From Inia geoffrensis (taxonomy: Eukaryota; Chordata; Mammalia; Artiodactyla; Iniidae), in contig CM070916.1 in NCBI GenBank assembly GCA_036417435.1, forward strand, positions 20,271,552-20,335,551: a stretch of 64,000 bases of DNA, in the 5' to 3' direction. Positions 12,170 through 25,369 of the stretch are shown one piece after another (positions within the stretch are counted from its first letter, which is position 1; the number at the start of each line of letters is the position of its first letter). The translations under genes and the position numbers were made by a program. The notes under the pieces were generated by a model, which saw only the letters and a list, made by a program, of their open reading frames with translations, ran no database searches and was not told the DNA's origin.

Positions 12170-13050
12170 TATCCCCTTGAAAGTAGTTCCAGAGTTTAAC
12201 TCCACAGAGTGGCAAAAACGTTTAGCTTCTGCACAATTTCCCCTGCTTCTCTTCAGAAGATGCAGCCATTCTGTCAATTACCCACGACAGTCATTCTCTT
12301 CAAAAATGAAGTCACTGATTTTTAAGTTCCCCTACAACCCTTTGTGACATGCTTATTTGGTAGAAGCCGAGCGCTGAGAAAAATGGGAGATGATGTGACA
12401 GCTGCCTAAGGAGGATGTATTTGTAAGATGCCACCTAAGTGAGTACTGAGCCCTGTGAACAGTAGCACCACGGTGGTGAGTGTGAGAAAGCGCGGTGCGG
12501 AAGGAGAACTTTCCTAAGGGATCCCCTGAGACCCCAAAGAGCCAGAGACCCGGGAGGGCAGGGCTTTGATGGAGAACCATTAACAAGATGGCTCCTCACC
12601 TTAGCTTTGGCGACATTAAGACCCAAATAATTAATAGCCTGACTCAGATAAGCCTCCAAGAAACTTAAAATTGGATGTGGAAGAGGATGACGGGGGGAAA
12701 AATGAAACAAATGAAGAGAAAGCACCCTATACAAATCAGTACTTCTCAAGTGTTCAACTCTGTGCAGCAGACACTAAGAGCAGTTGACAGGGTGTAGGAC
12801 GGGGAAACCGAGAGAAGTTTTAAAGGAGGGGCATGGATTTGATATATTTTAAGCACAGTTAATTGTCTCCCAGTCTTGCAGCATAAATTTGAATCTCCGT
12901 GGCATAAATTCATCAACGCCACAGCATAGCACATGAGATGGTTCATAACCTGGGCCCAGACAATTTTTCAATAATTATACCTGTAGGCATTTTCTCCCTT
13001 TCCCCTCACCTGCCAATCCACCTATGCGCTCTGTGGTTTAGTTAGACCAT
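12170..13050. other. Unique intronic sequence
   Basis: No recognised repeats. Open frames seen here have no coding signature. Confidence 0.4.
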
Positions 13051-13059
13051 TTTTTAAAA

Positions 13060-13435
13060 ACAAGTCATGCGCTTTTGTTGCGCCATTTCTTTGCCCTTGC
13101 TGCACCCTCTGCTTGCAATGCACAAGCTGGCCTGAGTGCCTGGTCAATTTCCTTTCATATTTCAAGACCCAGTTCAAATATCACCTCCCTTGAAAAGCCT
13201 GCTTTGCCTTCATCTAGGTAACATTAATCACTCCCACCTGTTTTGCCCTAGCATTTTCAACAGATGTAGCTGGATTTTAGCAGGATTAACGCGAGGCTGT
13301 AGTTAACTATTTATGTGCCTCTCTCCCCTAGACTGAGAGCTTGGTGTACAGGTGCCGTGTCTTATTCCTGTTTTTATTCCTATTGCCTTGCTTGGTAGAA
13401 CTCCACTCTAGATGTTTATCAAATATTGTTGAATC
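13060..13435 (+). mobile_element. L2 LINE 3' end
   Basis: Recognisable L2 landmarks appear in order: CTTGCTGCACCCTCTGCTTG, TCAAGACCCAGTTCAAATAT, CACCTCCCTTGAAAAGCC, CCCCTAGACTGAGAGCTTGG, GTGCCGTGTCTTATTCCTG and TATTGTTGAATCAA. Ancient and 5'-truncated. Confidence 0.8.
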
Positions 13436-13824
13436 AAAAAATGTTTTATATAACTCATGGTGTTTATAACATCTTTTATAAGAAATATAAACTTTAAAGA
13501 ATTTCTAAAATACATTAAAAGTTGTTCCTATAGCTTATATCACTTTCAGCCCAAAATTCTGTGCACTGAAACTACAGGATGAGGCAAAAATCTCCTTGAA
13601 CCTATGTTGACTCGTGGCACAGAATGCACGAGATTGTTCTTCTTTTTTAAAAAAGAACAATTATATGCTCTAAAGAAGAGCCCTTTAATTTCATATAATC
13701 ATTATGCATTCTTTAGTTAAGAATAACTCCTTATATTTTCATTTAAGTATGCCTTAATACACGTCTTGAGAATATCCAGTAATATGGAATTTGTAAATAA
13801 ATATTTACTTTTTTTAAACTTTAT

Positions 13825-13972
13825 TCTATAAATTAATTAATTAATTATTTATTTATGGCTGCCTTGGGTCTCTGTTGCTGCGCGCAGGCTTTCTCCAGTT
13901 GCGGTGAGCAGGGGCTACTCTTTGTTGCAGTGCACGGGCTTCTCATTGCAGTGGCTTCTCTAGTTCTTGGGC
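13825..13972 (-). mobile_element. CHR-type SINE, truncated
   Basis: TTATTTATGGCTGCCTTGGGTCTCTGTTGCTGCGCGCAGG and later CTTCTCATTGCAGTGGCTTC are the reverse complement of the long CHR subtype 3' half. The promoter half is missing, so it is a dead fragment. Confidence 0.8.
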
Positions 13973-14984
13973 TCCTAATTAGACTTTTATGATTATTAAT
14001 ATTCTTTAAACAGATTAATAATAAAATAATTCAGAATTATATTTTCTCTCATATTACTACAGATTTTAAGTTCCTTTCTCACCTTTAAACTTGTTTTAAG
14101 AAGTACAATCCTTAAACTTCTCAGGGGTGGCAATTCGTAGTTCCTATTTATCACCAAGTTGCATTACATTGCATATTTTACACACATTACTTTTATCCTG
14201 ACATCTAAGAAAGGAAAGCACCTCGTAACTAATAAGACCAAGATTCAGAAATCTTAAGCAACTTGCCAAAGGGGATGTAGAGCAGGTTTATTTAAAATTT
14301 AACCTTATTGAAAGCCAGACGTAAATGGCATATGGACAGAGAAACACAGGGAAAGAACATAAAAAAAAGAGAAATCCAGAAAAGTGAAAAATGAGATGAC
14401 TCCACGGATAAGATGTAATAATAAAACTTTCATGTTACATGAAATAAAGGTGGGCTGCTCTGAATGTCGATGGGTCAGAGCAATGAGGGGAACAATGACT
14501 GTTTACAATAATTACATTTTCCATTAGATGAAATCAAACTAGCTGTTTGGGAACTAGATTTTCCTGACTGTTCTAAGTCCATTAAAGGGGACCCTGCATG
14601 ATATAGTGGGATGCTTTCTCCAGTGCATCTCCATAATTAGCTCAGTAGTAAGCTCAACTCCGACGGTTCTTATAAGAACTTCCCTGCAGACTGCTGATCA
14701 GACTGAGTATAGTGTTGTATAAGTAATTCTACAAGCATTCAAAGTGATATAGCCCACCAGGTTTGTCTTATAATTCAGAAGACATCTTATCTAAACTGAA
14801 AGGTTAAGGGGCCTGTATACAACATTTTATAAATGTTATTTTTTGATCAAAAACCAAAATAAGAAGTGAGTTCATAGTTATCACTGTAGATGCGATGTGG
14901 AAACCAGTTTATTCTATGTCTATGATTGACAGCAGACCTATTTTCTCTGGCACTCCTCTGGGTGGGCCGCATAGCCTACCCATT

Positions 14985-15103
14985 AAAAACGTGGGCTTTG
15001 CTTCTGACAAACATGGCCTGGCACCCTGGCTCCACCACTTCAGGGCAGTGTGACCTGGAGCTCTCTGAGGCTCACTTTCCTGCTCTGTAAAATGGGGACA
15101 ATA
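14985..15103 (+). mobile_element. MIR, first half (split by a SINE)
   Basis: TGGCTCCACCACTTCAGGGC, GTGTGACCTGGAG and CTGCTCTGTAAAATGGGGAC are the MIR core in order. The element continues after the SINE at 15320-15410. Confidence 0.8.
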
Positions 15104-15319
15104 GGGCTTCCCTGGTGGAGCCGTGGTTGAGAGTCCGCCTGCCGATGCAGGGGACACGGGTTCGTGCCCCGGTTCGGGAAGATCCCACATGCCGCGGAGC
15201 GGCTGGGCCCGTGAGCCGTGGCCGCTGAGCCTGCGCGTCTGGAGCCTGTGCTCCGCAACGAGAGAGGCCACAACAGTGAGAGGCCCGCATATCACAAACA
15301 AACAAACAAACAAAAAGTT
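15104..15319 (+). mobile_element. CHR-type SINE inserted in a MIR
   Basis: A near-consensus copy with start GGGCTTCCCTGGTGGAGCCG, an intact B box and an (ACAAAC)n tail. The perfect duplication AAAATGGGGACAATA (15089-15103 and 15320-15334) is itself MIR sequence. This shows the order of insertion. Confidence 0.96.
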
Positions 15320-15410
15320 AAAATGGGGACAATAATTTCACCTGTCTCTTAGGACTGTTTTGATGATTAAATAAAATAATGCAGAAGAACTTGCTGTTGT
15401 GAGTTGGGGC
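15320..15410 (+). mobile_element. MIR, second half
   Basis: Continues from the duplicated AAAATGGGGACAATA with ACCTGTCTCTTAGGACTGTT and GATGATTAAATAAAATAATG. Confidence 0.75.
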
Positions 15411-18400
15411 TTTACTTTAGGTCTTTCTAGAACCAGATTTCGTGATCTTTTCCTCTATCATGCTCCCCACCTCTTTTAAATATTTTCACCATTTTCCACA
15501 GTGAATCATCCCTAAATGGGCTTTAACTAACTATAAATTTAGAAAGAATTCTGCAAGGTTTTTTTTTTTTTTTTTTTGGCTTAATTTTAACCCAGTTATC
15601 ACAAAATGAAAGTTTTGTTAGGTGTCTCATATCTACCACGTGGACAAGAGGAAGAATGATGTCTGCAAACATTTGATCGTCTTAGCACCTATCTGATTTT
15701 TTTTTAATTAAAAAAAACCCTTATGGTTTTAGTATTAAGAAACTAAGTTATACAAATGTTAGCAAAATATTTACATTTGGTATGTGCATTTAACCAGCAA
15801 GTTCCCAGCTCCCAAAATGTTTATTTTCAATATCCTACTCGCTTTTTATGGCCTATCTGCTCTATTTGAAATCTGTTCAATTTATACAGCCAGTAAGTTA
15901 CTTTTCCATAATTGCAGTAATTACAGTGTTCTTCATATGCTCCTACTTATTTCTCAGAAATCTACTACAGGAAAACATTTGTGATGAAGTCCAGGCACAT
16001 TATGAGAGTTTAGGAAACAATAAAAATGTTTCCCCAACATTAAAAAATATTATTTGAGAATAAATCTGCTCAATAGCTGATTAGTCCTCATTGAAAGTAT
16101 CAAGATCATAAAAGACAAGGAAAGTTGAGAAGCTGTCACACACTGGGAGAGAATGAGAAGAGAAGACATCTAAATGCATGTGGGACCCTGAATTAGATCC
16201 TGAAACACGAAAAAGGTAAACTAGTAGAATTAGAATGAGATCTGTAGTTTAGTTAATAATAGTATATCTATATATAGTATATCAATATACTATAAATAGT
16301 ATGGTATAAATAGTATAGTATAAATAGTATAAATATATAGTATATCAATATATCTATAATTATTTATCGATGTTAATTTCCTGGTTTTGACTGTTGTACT
16401 ATATGGTTATGTATGTATGTTGTTAACATTAGGATAAAATGAATAAGGGTATATGTGAACTATACTATTTTTGCAACTTTTCTGTAAGTCAAAAATTATT
16501 TCAAAATAAATGTTAAAAAATAATTCGATTTCAAGCAGATCAAAATTGGAGAATAACCATTTGTAAAGCCATTTCTTTATCATAGTCTCTAGTATACAAA
16601 ACCCACTTGTCAAGCTTAATGCATATACACATATTAAACCCCTGGTATGTAAGATCCTCTAATTTGGAATTTTATTCGTTCAACTAAAGGCTTAGCTAAA
16701 AGTGTCTCTTTAAATGATCAACAGAAAGAGTTTGTATGTTCAGGAGAATGTTAAGATACTTAAATGAAATATGTTAAGATACAAAAATGACACGCTAAGT
16801 ATGGCTCATTTCTTAAAGTATAAAAATATCAGATATAATATTACCTGACAGCCAATAAGTAGTCAGTAAAAAGTCAAGCCTAAATCTTAAATAAGTTCCC
16901 GAATGCCTTCTAGAAGGCGATAATATAATGCTGATGTCCTTTTCTCAATTAGTATAGATTACTGCAACATTCCTGTATAAATGGACACAGTTAATCAGGA
17001 AGGATCACGGGCGCGTTCCTAAACCATCATAGCATCGCTCATGTTTCTCTGCCAGATTAAGAAGTTTCAGATAAAATAATTTGATTTTTATCTTATAATC
17101 AGTTCTTCAAATGATCCTTAAACTTTATGACTTTGCATTTCCAAGCTGTTAATTTCTGCGTCTCAAAAAATGCCCGGATGTAGCTTTAAATTCAACTTTT
17201 CTTGTCTTACACGTTGAAGGTTAATTTAACAAGCTTGTGATGAACACTGGCAATCCGATACCCAGTGATCACTGATGAAATGTATAGGAATCGATGGATG
17301 GCACAGCAAAATTAAAGTGATTTTTAAAAAATACCCGAGGCACTCAGGAGAAGTGGAATTTAATATCTACCAATTCCACATGGAAATTAAACGTATCCTG
17401 AAATCAGCTTCTCCAAATCAAATTCAAAGGAAAACATAATAACTATTCAACACAATTCATCGTCAGGTTTTTTTTCTTTTTTTTTTTTTTTTTTAATGTT
17501 GTACGGCCACTATTAAACTATTTGAAATGTTGACCTCAAAACCCAGGATTCCTATGTGGGTTAAGAAAAATAAATGGAAATCCTCCCAAAGAGACTGGAA
17601 GCCTACATGTAGCCATGGGCTCAACCTTTGATCAGAGCCACATGCCGCAACCTCCAATTATTATTCTCAGACGCGACCTTTACTCTCACTTTATTCTGGC
17701 GGCTTTCCAAAGAGGGACAGGTGGTTTTAGGGCATTTTCTTGGGTTACAAATCAAATAATATTTCATGGTTTTCACCTTTAATGGGCTAAGCAGAAGGCA
17801 TCTGACAAAAGTCATTATAGGGGTTTGGAGAAATAATTTATACTCTAGGGCATTCTTAAATCAGTAACTTGGCAATGAGATTCACAAAACAAACAAACAA
17901 ACAAACAAAAAAAACCTCACTGCTCCTTCCAATGTTGCATTGCAAAAGCTGCATTGTGTGTGTCTGCCTTGCTCCTAGGGGGGACTCCATGTTCAGAAAC
18001 GAATGAATAGATTACATTGGTCCTTACAAGTTGAGTTTTCATTGGTGACAGCTGTGCCATATGGTGTGCAATGAAGGGGCTGCTTTCTAATACATGGCAT
18101 TCTTGCCAGCAAAGGAAATGAATGCCCTAGAGGCACGTTTTTGTTTTTATAAAATTAACAAATTCCATGCCTCAATATGAAATTCAGAACTTGGCATTGG
18201 CCAGAAATGAACAAAGTAACCCTAGATTTCATGCATTGAGGATGGCAAAAGTCAAAGCCAATAGGAAATACTTTCCTCTTGGATTGACTGCAATGATAAA
18301 ATCTCAATATATATGATAAATATGACCATCAAGGGGTTCCTGAATTGTGAGAAAATATATCTTAGGGAGCAATCAATGCATGTTTCCATTGACTCATCCC

Positions 18401-19060
18401 GCTAAGCATTCACATATTTACACAGTTGACATTCTAACTACGCTTGATTAAAGAGGTTGGGGAGTACAGATAAAGGCTCATTCTGAGAATTCATATTGAT
18501 GAGCAGGCTGTTAAATGTTTAACATTTAGGGGTAAAGATAGTATAATTTCACAGGGGGAGAACATGCAGGCACCTGTGTGGTACCCACAAGAAGGGATTC
18601 AGGACACAATCTGACAGAGTTGATTAGGGAAGTTGGCTACGGAATCATTTGGAGTGGAAACCCTCCAATGGTTCTTGGCATCCCTGTCTCCTGTTCTAGG
18701 AACATAAAACACTACTATTTTCAGCATTCAATTGGACATCCCTATTTTGGGGACCACTGTTTCTCAAGTCCAACAAGCACTAAATAGATGGAAGAAATCC
18801 ATGTTTGCCATGTCTTGAGCTAACTTTTCTATCGGCTGACAGCCCCATCCTTCTTTCACATGTTTATCTTAGATCTGAGGTGTTTCTTTCTTTACCCTCT
18901 ACATTTAGTTGCCTATATTTAGACATGAAGTCCTATAAATTTTTACTTTCACCTCTATCATTAGTGCTGTCTTCTTTTCTCCTTCCATGCCACGCTTAGG
19001 TGACAGTCTCACTACCAGTGGTCTTATCCATCCTTTATTTGGATACCAGATTATTGCTTA
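15411..19060. other. Mostly unique AT-rich intronic sequence
   Basis: Contains poly(T) at about 15560-15579, a TATAGTATAAATAGTATA-type low-complexity run at 16250-16375, poly(T) at 17466-17494 and an (AAAC)n run at 17887-17910. 17940-18130 and 17030-17300 are non-repetitive and less AT-rich. No exon was recognised. Confidence 0.45.
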
Positions 19061-19069
19061 GGTCCTGCC

Positions 19070-19500
19070 ATTCTTTGGATAAAAACGCCCTGTGACTTGT
19101 CATTGCCTACAAGACAAGAGAAAGTCAAGTATTTGGCCTGAATTTCAAAGCTTCAACAATCCAGTCCTGACCAATCCTACCTTCCAGTACACACCAGCAA
19201 GCATGTCTATTTCAGCTTGCCTGGTTTCCTCACAAGCACGTAAGCACATCATGCATATTCTTACCTTTGCACCACTGTTTTTGCATCTTAGTGTCACCAA
19301 GTGCTTATTCACCTGAGCAACAGCAAGGTCCTCTCTACTGGGATGGATTCTGCCTCCCAGGAGCTAAGGCAAACCCAGAAAGAGGCGTAAGAAGCTTTCG
19401 TGATGAGGTGCACTTTCTCTAATCTTGTCCCTTCAATTCTTCCTGATTAACTATCCTCTTACCATTTTTCCTGTGGTTTTCAGCCTGCCCTTGTTACCTC
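19070..19500 (+). mobile_element. L2 LINE fragment (diverged)
   Basis: Resembles the L2 pre-3' region: CAATCCAGTCCTGACCAATC, CAGCTTGCCTGG, then TACCTTTGCACCACTGTTTTTGC. Strongly diverged. Confidence 0.45.
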
Positions 19501-19664
19501 TTTTGTACGCATGATTCTAGTACCCGGATCTTCCACTCTCTCCTTGCCTACTCCGTTGCTTTCTATTCCCTACTTTCTATTTTCTGTTCATACCTTCATA
19601 GGTTATTTACCTGAACAGAAGCCCACATGGCTTCTCCTTCAGTGCTACCTTTGTGGACATGTCT

Positions 19665-19870
19665 TATCCTTCAGATGTATGTATATACATTATCTAGTTT
19701 AATCCTCACAAAGCTAAGAGGTGGGCTCTATTATCTCCAGTTTATTGATGAGAAAACACCTGAGATTTATGAAGGTTAAATAATGTTCGCCAAGTCACAC
19801 ACAATAATATATGGTGGAGTCAGGATTCAAACTCATGCAGTGATTCAAGGACTATTGCTTGCAACTATGT
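19665..19870 (-). mobile_element. MIR
   Basis: Reverse MIR landmarks: AGTTTAATCCTCACAAAGC, TTTATTGATGAGAAAACACC, AAGTCACACACAATAATA, GAGTCAGGATTCAAACTCAT. Confidence 0.85.
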
Positions 19871-20101
19871 GGTCTTCACTTAACCAAACTCCCACTTTGA
19901 AAGCACACTTTTCATCTCTTTGGAAACTTATAATTTCTCAGGACTGGGTAGTACAGTTTTTATTTCCTTTGTGTCCACCATATGCCCAGTCTTGATCTAA
20001 GCACAAAAAAGGCATCTAATAAACACCTTTTTGAAGAGAACTGGACATATTCAGGTGCTGAGCCACGTGATGGAAATTATAGGTGTTTTAATGGTCTAAA
20101 C

Positions 20102-20400
20102 CTGCACTGTCCAATAGAGTAAGCACTAACCACTTAGAGCGATTAAAATAAATTAAAATAATGAAACGAGAAATTTAGCTCCTCAGACATATTAGTCACA
20201 TTTTAAGTGCTCAAAAGCTACATGTGACTAAATTTAAATTAATCAAAATAAAATAAAATAAAAATTCAGTTGATCAGTCTCATTAGACATATTTAAAGTA
20301 CTCAATAGCTACATGTGGCTAGTGATACTATGCTGGACAGCTCAGACCTAGATTATTTCCATTGATGCAAAAAATCCTATTGGACAGTGCTGGCAAGAGT
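20102..20400. mobile_element. hAT-type MITE with internally duplicated arm
   Basis: The ends CACTGTCCAATAGAG and CTATTGGACAGTGCTGG form inverted termini of a common hAT-Charlie MITE; the subfamily is not assigned. The CTCAAAAGCTACATGTGACTA and CTCAATAGCTACATGTGGCTA segments show that one arm is present twice (about 20170-20232 and 20265-20322). Confidence 0.75.
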
Positions 20401-20469
20401 AAATACTCAATTTCTCCCAATATACCCATCAATCCATATAGCCAGAGACTAAGAGTTACTTCCTAAACA

Positions 20470-20665
20470 CTTAGTAGCACCTGGGCTCTGAAGCCAAATC
20501 CTGGCATTGCATGTTGGATGACCTTGGACAGGTCACTTATCTGTACAATGGAAATCATAATATTGACCACTTAATAGGGTTGTGGTAAGGATGAGAAGTG
20601 TAGAAAGATTACAATATTGCCTGATAGAAAGTAAATGTCCAATACATGTTAGCTATTATTGTATG
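20470..20665 (+). mobile_element. MIR
   Basis: TGGATGACCTTGGACAGGTC, TCTGTACAATGGAAATCATA, GTTGTGGTAAGGATGAGAAG and ATACATGTTAGCTATTATTG follow the MIR consensus over nearly its whole length. Confidence 0.85.
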
Positions 20666-20669
20666 CATG

Positions 20670-22000
20670 TCATGTTCTCCAAATGGAACCCAGAACCACC
20701 CAAAAAGGGGACTAAAGTTTCTTTACAACTCTCTCATAGTTTTAGAATTTGGATACTATAACTGCAGGTAAATAGCAAGACACACTTGAACATTCATTCT
20801 CTCATGGACAACCTTGAGGAGTATGGATTTGGATCTTCAACCAATAAATAAATGGTAGTATTAGGCATATATTAAATCAGGTCACCATGAAGTTGCCAAA
20901 TATTTTATATTCAGACACAGCAATTCAACAGAAAATACTACAAGGCTGATGAGTGAAGGGATGTATGCATATATATTTCACTTTGCGGAGTTACCTGCCT
21001 CTTACTCTGCGGAGTTACCTTACCCCTTACAGCTCCTAGCACGATCCACACCTTAAAAGTGCACTGTGTGTTGGTATTTGTAGAATTATTCCTGCCTAAC
21101 ACTCTTAGGGCTATCGGTGATTTCAGTTTTCCCATCTGGTTGGGTGTCACACATAGATTTTGGACTACGGAATACATTGCCATGACTATGTTAATACAGA
21201 AGAATTTGGAGCACTAAACTATGTTAAAGATAAAGAACTCATCTAAAAAAAGTCTAGGACGTTGAATTTAGAAAATCAGGAGACCTATCCGTAAGTAATA
21301 AGATCGAGGGCTCCTCACCAGCTGATCGTCATGGATTCTGAGGATACTCTCCTTCTTGAAGTCAACAAACTCTTTTACATAAGAATGGTCCTGCTTCCTC
21401 TGGGAGACCTGACTTTTTCAAGCTGGTATGACGCTACTGGGAGATAGATGTAGGGCGGAGGTAAGACAGGAGTCACTTTCTGGTTCAGTCAATCTCGAAA
21501 CCTCAACAGCTCTGGCAACCGAAGAGTACTTCCAAAACTCTCTCACATCTACTAGCTTATTTATTCCATCTGATATTATTTTTAGGCCTCTCATTAAATC
21601 AGTTAATTTCCTGAGCATTGAGATTTTAGTGGTGAATACTGACCTTTTTTTTTTTTTTGACATTTAATTATCAGTGTTATCTTTCTTTCTGGAAGATCCC
21701 TGCACCTTAAAGAATAAAAATGTGATACTTATAGCTATCTCTCTTCTTGGGGTAATGTCATATAGTCAGTGACTTATTTTTCATTTCTCTTTCTCATTTT
21801 CACTTCTTCAGAGGTCATAATAAAGGAAATTCTTAATGTAGCAAATTATTTAAATCCATGCAAAGAAAAAAAATCGAGGACATATCTTTTTTTTTTTTTT
21901 AATGTGGGATTTATATATAAGCTGTTATTTGAAGGACAAGGCATATTTCATGCTCTATTTTAATCTAAATTCTCTCCTGGCTATCTTCCCAAACATCTGT
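20670..22000. other. Unique intronic sequence
   Basis: A short tandem duplication of GCGGAGTTACCT lies at about 20985-21018. Poly(T) runs occur at about 21646 and 21888. No transposon recognised. Confidence 0.45.
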
Positions 22001-22010
22001 AGACACAATT

Positions 22011-22212
22011 TTTTTTTTTTTTTTTTTTTTTTTTGCCGTACGCGGGCCTCTCACTGCTGTGGCCTCTCCCGTTGCGGAGCACAGGCCCAGCGGCCATGAC
22101 TCACGGGCCCAGCCGCTCCGCGGCATGTGTGATCCTCCCGGAACCGGGGCACGAACACGTGTCCCCTGCCTCGGCAGGCAGACCCTCAACCACTGCGCCA
22201 CCAGGGAAGCCC
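22011..22212 (-). mobile_element. CHR-type SINE with internal deletion
   Basis: Poly(T) leads into GCCGTACGCGGGCCTCTCAC and the copy ends ACCAGGGAAGCCC. Flanking GACACAAT is duplicated. Compared with the other copies, about 18 bases are missing between GGAGCACAGG and CCCAGCGGCC near 22087. Confidence 0.94.
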
Positions 22213-22224
22213 GACACAATATTT

Positions 22225-25190
22225 TTAAGTGACTTACAAGTTCACAGTTTTCACAGACCATGAAGGTTCTCAAAAGTTTAAATTACTCCCAAGGACATTT
22301 ATACCCATTTCCCTTTTAGAGTAACCAACGAAAACCTGTTTTTAGCCATCAGAATAATTCACAGGCCTGTCTCTTCTAATCTGGCTTCTCCCCTGGTTCC
22401 TTGGAGGTTGCTCATAATAAACAATCCACAAAGAAGATGAAAAGAATAAGGTTCAAAAAGACTTTTTTAGTGTTAAAGAAACAGCCTGAGGAAAATCAAA
22501 ACTAATTTCAAAAGTGACTCAAACATTAAGACATGATCAACAGTTCTACTCTTGAGATAATCATGAATTAAAGGAACGTTTAGAGCAACTGGAGGATCTA
22601 TTGATTCTTCTATCTAATCTACTTCTATTTAAGATTTAATTAGATCTATGTTAATGTAAATGCCATGTTTTTGAGAAATGAAGTCCAAGTACCCTCATTT
22701 AACGCGACTGTTATTAAGATGTTTTAATAAAGTACAGCAACATTATACAAGGATTTATTATTTGGGTTAAAATAAAGATTTTCACCTTGGCTACTAATCA
22801 GGACTTTTAGAGTGATCTAAATACTTCAGGAGGTAACTACCCCCACCCCTTTATTCTATTAAATAGGTCACCACATGAAGGACTTTTAGGTCGCAGTGGC
22901 CTTGGGACTTGTTATAAGTTTGCTATTTGTAAACAGTCATGTGTTTTAGTGTTTTCTTTACCAATCCACTAACTTCACCCTATCTATATTTCTTATTTTC
23001 TAGCTTCTACAGCACAACGCTTTCTTCTACCTCATGTTTCTCTTATCTCCTGAAATCAGAATTGCTAAGCATGTCACCGGGCTAATGGTAGTGTCTGATT
23101 TTTGCCTGGGTTTCTGGGATCTATTTAACTTGGAATCTGTTGAATCCCATTCTAAAGAATCATCAAATAGTTTCTCTTGGCATGCCAAAAGCCAGACATC
23201 TTGTGTTATAGTTTGAACTTGAACACATGACAGTGAAAACTATCATGTTACTAAAATCAGATGTTGATTATTAAACACAAGTACTTTTTGAAATAATTAT
23301 CAAATTAAACCTATTTATCTATAGGAAACCCTGAAACTGAAGTGTAAATTCAAAGCAAAAGGTAAAATCCCAAACACAAAGGCAACGCTCTAGCCACTTT
23401 GAATAATTCTGATGTGCTCTGCTTTCTCCTGGTAAATGCAATCCTTCTGTAACTGGTTCTCATAGAAATTGGAGAGCACGATAAGGCAGGAGAGGTATTT
23501 CAGTGAAATTCCCATTATAAATGGAACATTTTATATCCTAAAGAATTTTATACTTGCACAAATAGGTATGCCACGTTACAGACCATTGGTTGGTGTCATA
23601 TTATATTGTGCCATGAATTCCAACTTGAAACTCTAATTTAGAATATCATTTATAGTCATCAGTAAGTAGAAAATGGAATAACCATAATTATAAATTGTAT
23701 AGAAGTTGCGTATGTGGGAACTGGAAGAGATGGATGAACAGGAGTTGGCACTGGGGATCAGGGAAACACATACTGCATACCTTAGAAGGACTGCTTGTCT
23801 ATGACACCAAGGAATTTTAGGTTTGATGTGCTTTGCCTGCTTTGATGCATGGGAAGATCTGCTTAATTCAGAATGGAAATTCAAGTCCCATGAATCCCTT
23901 GAGTTGCTGTTCAGTATTAGTAAGTGTTCAGAGGTCAGGAAATGCCCCCCTCTGTGTTTGCTGAATCGCCCCATACATTATACCGCCCTTAAGACTTCAA
24001 CGCTCTTGTGCCATAGAGAAATATTGTCACGTATGCAGAGTTCAGAAGTAAACCGCTTTCTAAACGTAGGAAATTGATAACAAATGCTGCTCGTGAAAGG
24101 CTGCTGGGTACCAGCCAACTGTTTTCTTTCTTTTTTATTTTTCCCAGTGAGTAGTTAGCACTGCTTATGCATTCTGCCAGCATTACAGAGAGAACGCAGC
24201 ATATGATAAATGTCCATGAGAAATGAGGAATATTGAATCAGTGACTATAAAAGGAAGGCAGAGGTTTGAGAGGGGTTAGGTTTCAACTGATAGAAAAGAA
24301 AGTGTTTCTGTTGGTTTTTTTTTTAAGTCTTTCTTGGTGCTTCTAGGAAGGCACAAGGGCAAAAGCAAGTTCTATAGCTAGCAGTGAGATCAGATTCTAT
24401 CATAATTGCTTTGGCTATATTGCTCCTCAATTTAAGAGTTGAGTTTCTGGCCTGTATTATTGAACAGGCTCTTGTCTTCGATATACAAAGTAGAGATGAG
24501 GAAGCCTTGAGAGCTTGCTGCTAGCTACAGTTCTTGAAATAATATTTCCTATGTTTAGGGTCTAGAGGTTTCTGAAACATGGCATTTCAGGATATATCAG
24601 CCACAGTCATATCACATTTACTACGGAATTCTTTATAACTAAAACATGTATCAGATTTATAGGATTTCATGCTTAAGAAAGTCTTTGAAAGTGGAGTATC
24701 TTATACAAACGCTTGAAATAGCTCCCTGTGTTTATTTTATATCCTTCTGAAATGCAACATCTCACAGTCCTGTACATTTTCTAAAGAGATAACCCAAGTT
24801 TACTTATAAGAAACGATACATGTTTATCTAGCAACATTTCCCCCAGATAGAAAGTTGTGAATATACTAAATACCCTGAGGATAAAACAACAACTCTTACA
24901 GGTCCTAAGAAAGTCATCCGTGCCCCCAAATAGCCATTTATAATATGGCACGAGTCCTTTGACTGACCTAACACAGCTTCCTTGCGGCTGGCTCTAATTT
25001 ACAACTTGATAGCGGCTGTCACAATGAAAGAACCAGGCGCATTATCTGATTTGTTTCTGCCATCCCTGCACTCATAGAGTCCGTTAACAACAGGGATATG
25101 CACTTTTTAAATGACTGAGTTAGTCATACTTCCATTAAAAGAGTAAACTTACAAAGTAGAACAGAACAGCCTCTGACTGCATTCCCGTCC
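22225..25190. other. Unique intronic sequence
   Basis: No recognised repeats except T-rich runs near 24125 and 24318. 24930-25085 is non-repetitive and relatively GC-balanced. Confidence 0.4.
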
Positions 25191-25194
25191 ATTC

Positions 25195-25365
25195 CTCTGC
25201 CTACTTGTTTCCATTTATTCCATTCAAAGAACATATATTGAGCCCTGTTCTCAGCAGGCAGGGCCATATCTTCTCTACTCCAATGTTACACCAGAGCAAG
25301 ATCCATGCTAGATACTCAGCAAACATGTGCTATATTTATGAATAAACGAGAGGACGAATGAACAG
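25195..25365. repeat. Ancient dispersed repeat (tentative)
   Basis: ATTCAAAGAACATATATTGAGC and a tail ATGAATAAACGAGAGGACGAATGAA resemble the ends of an old mammalian repeat. Family unassigned. Confidence 0.4.
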
Positions 25366-25369
25366 TACC

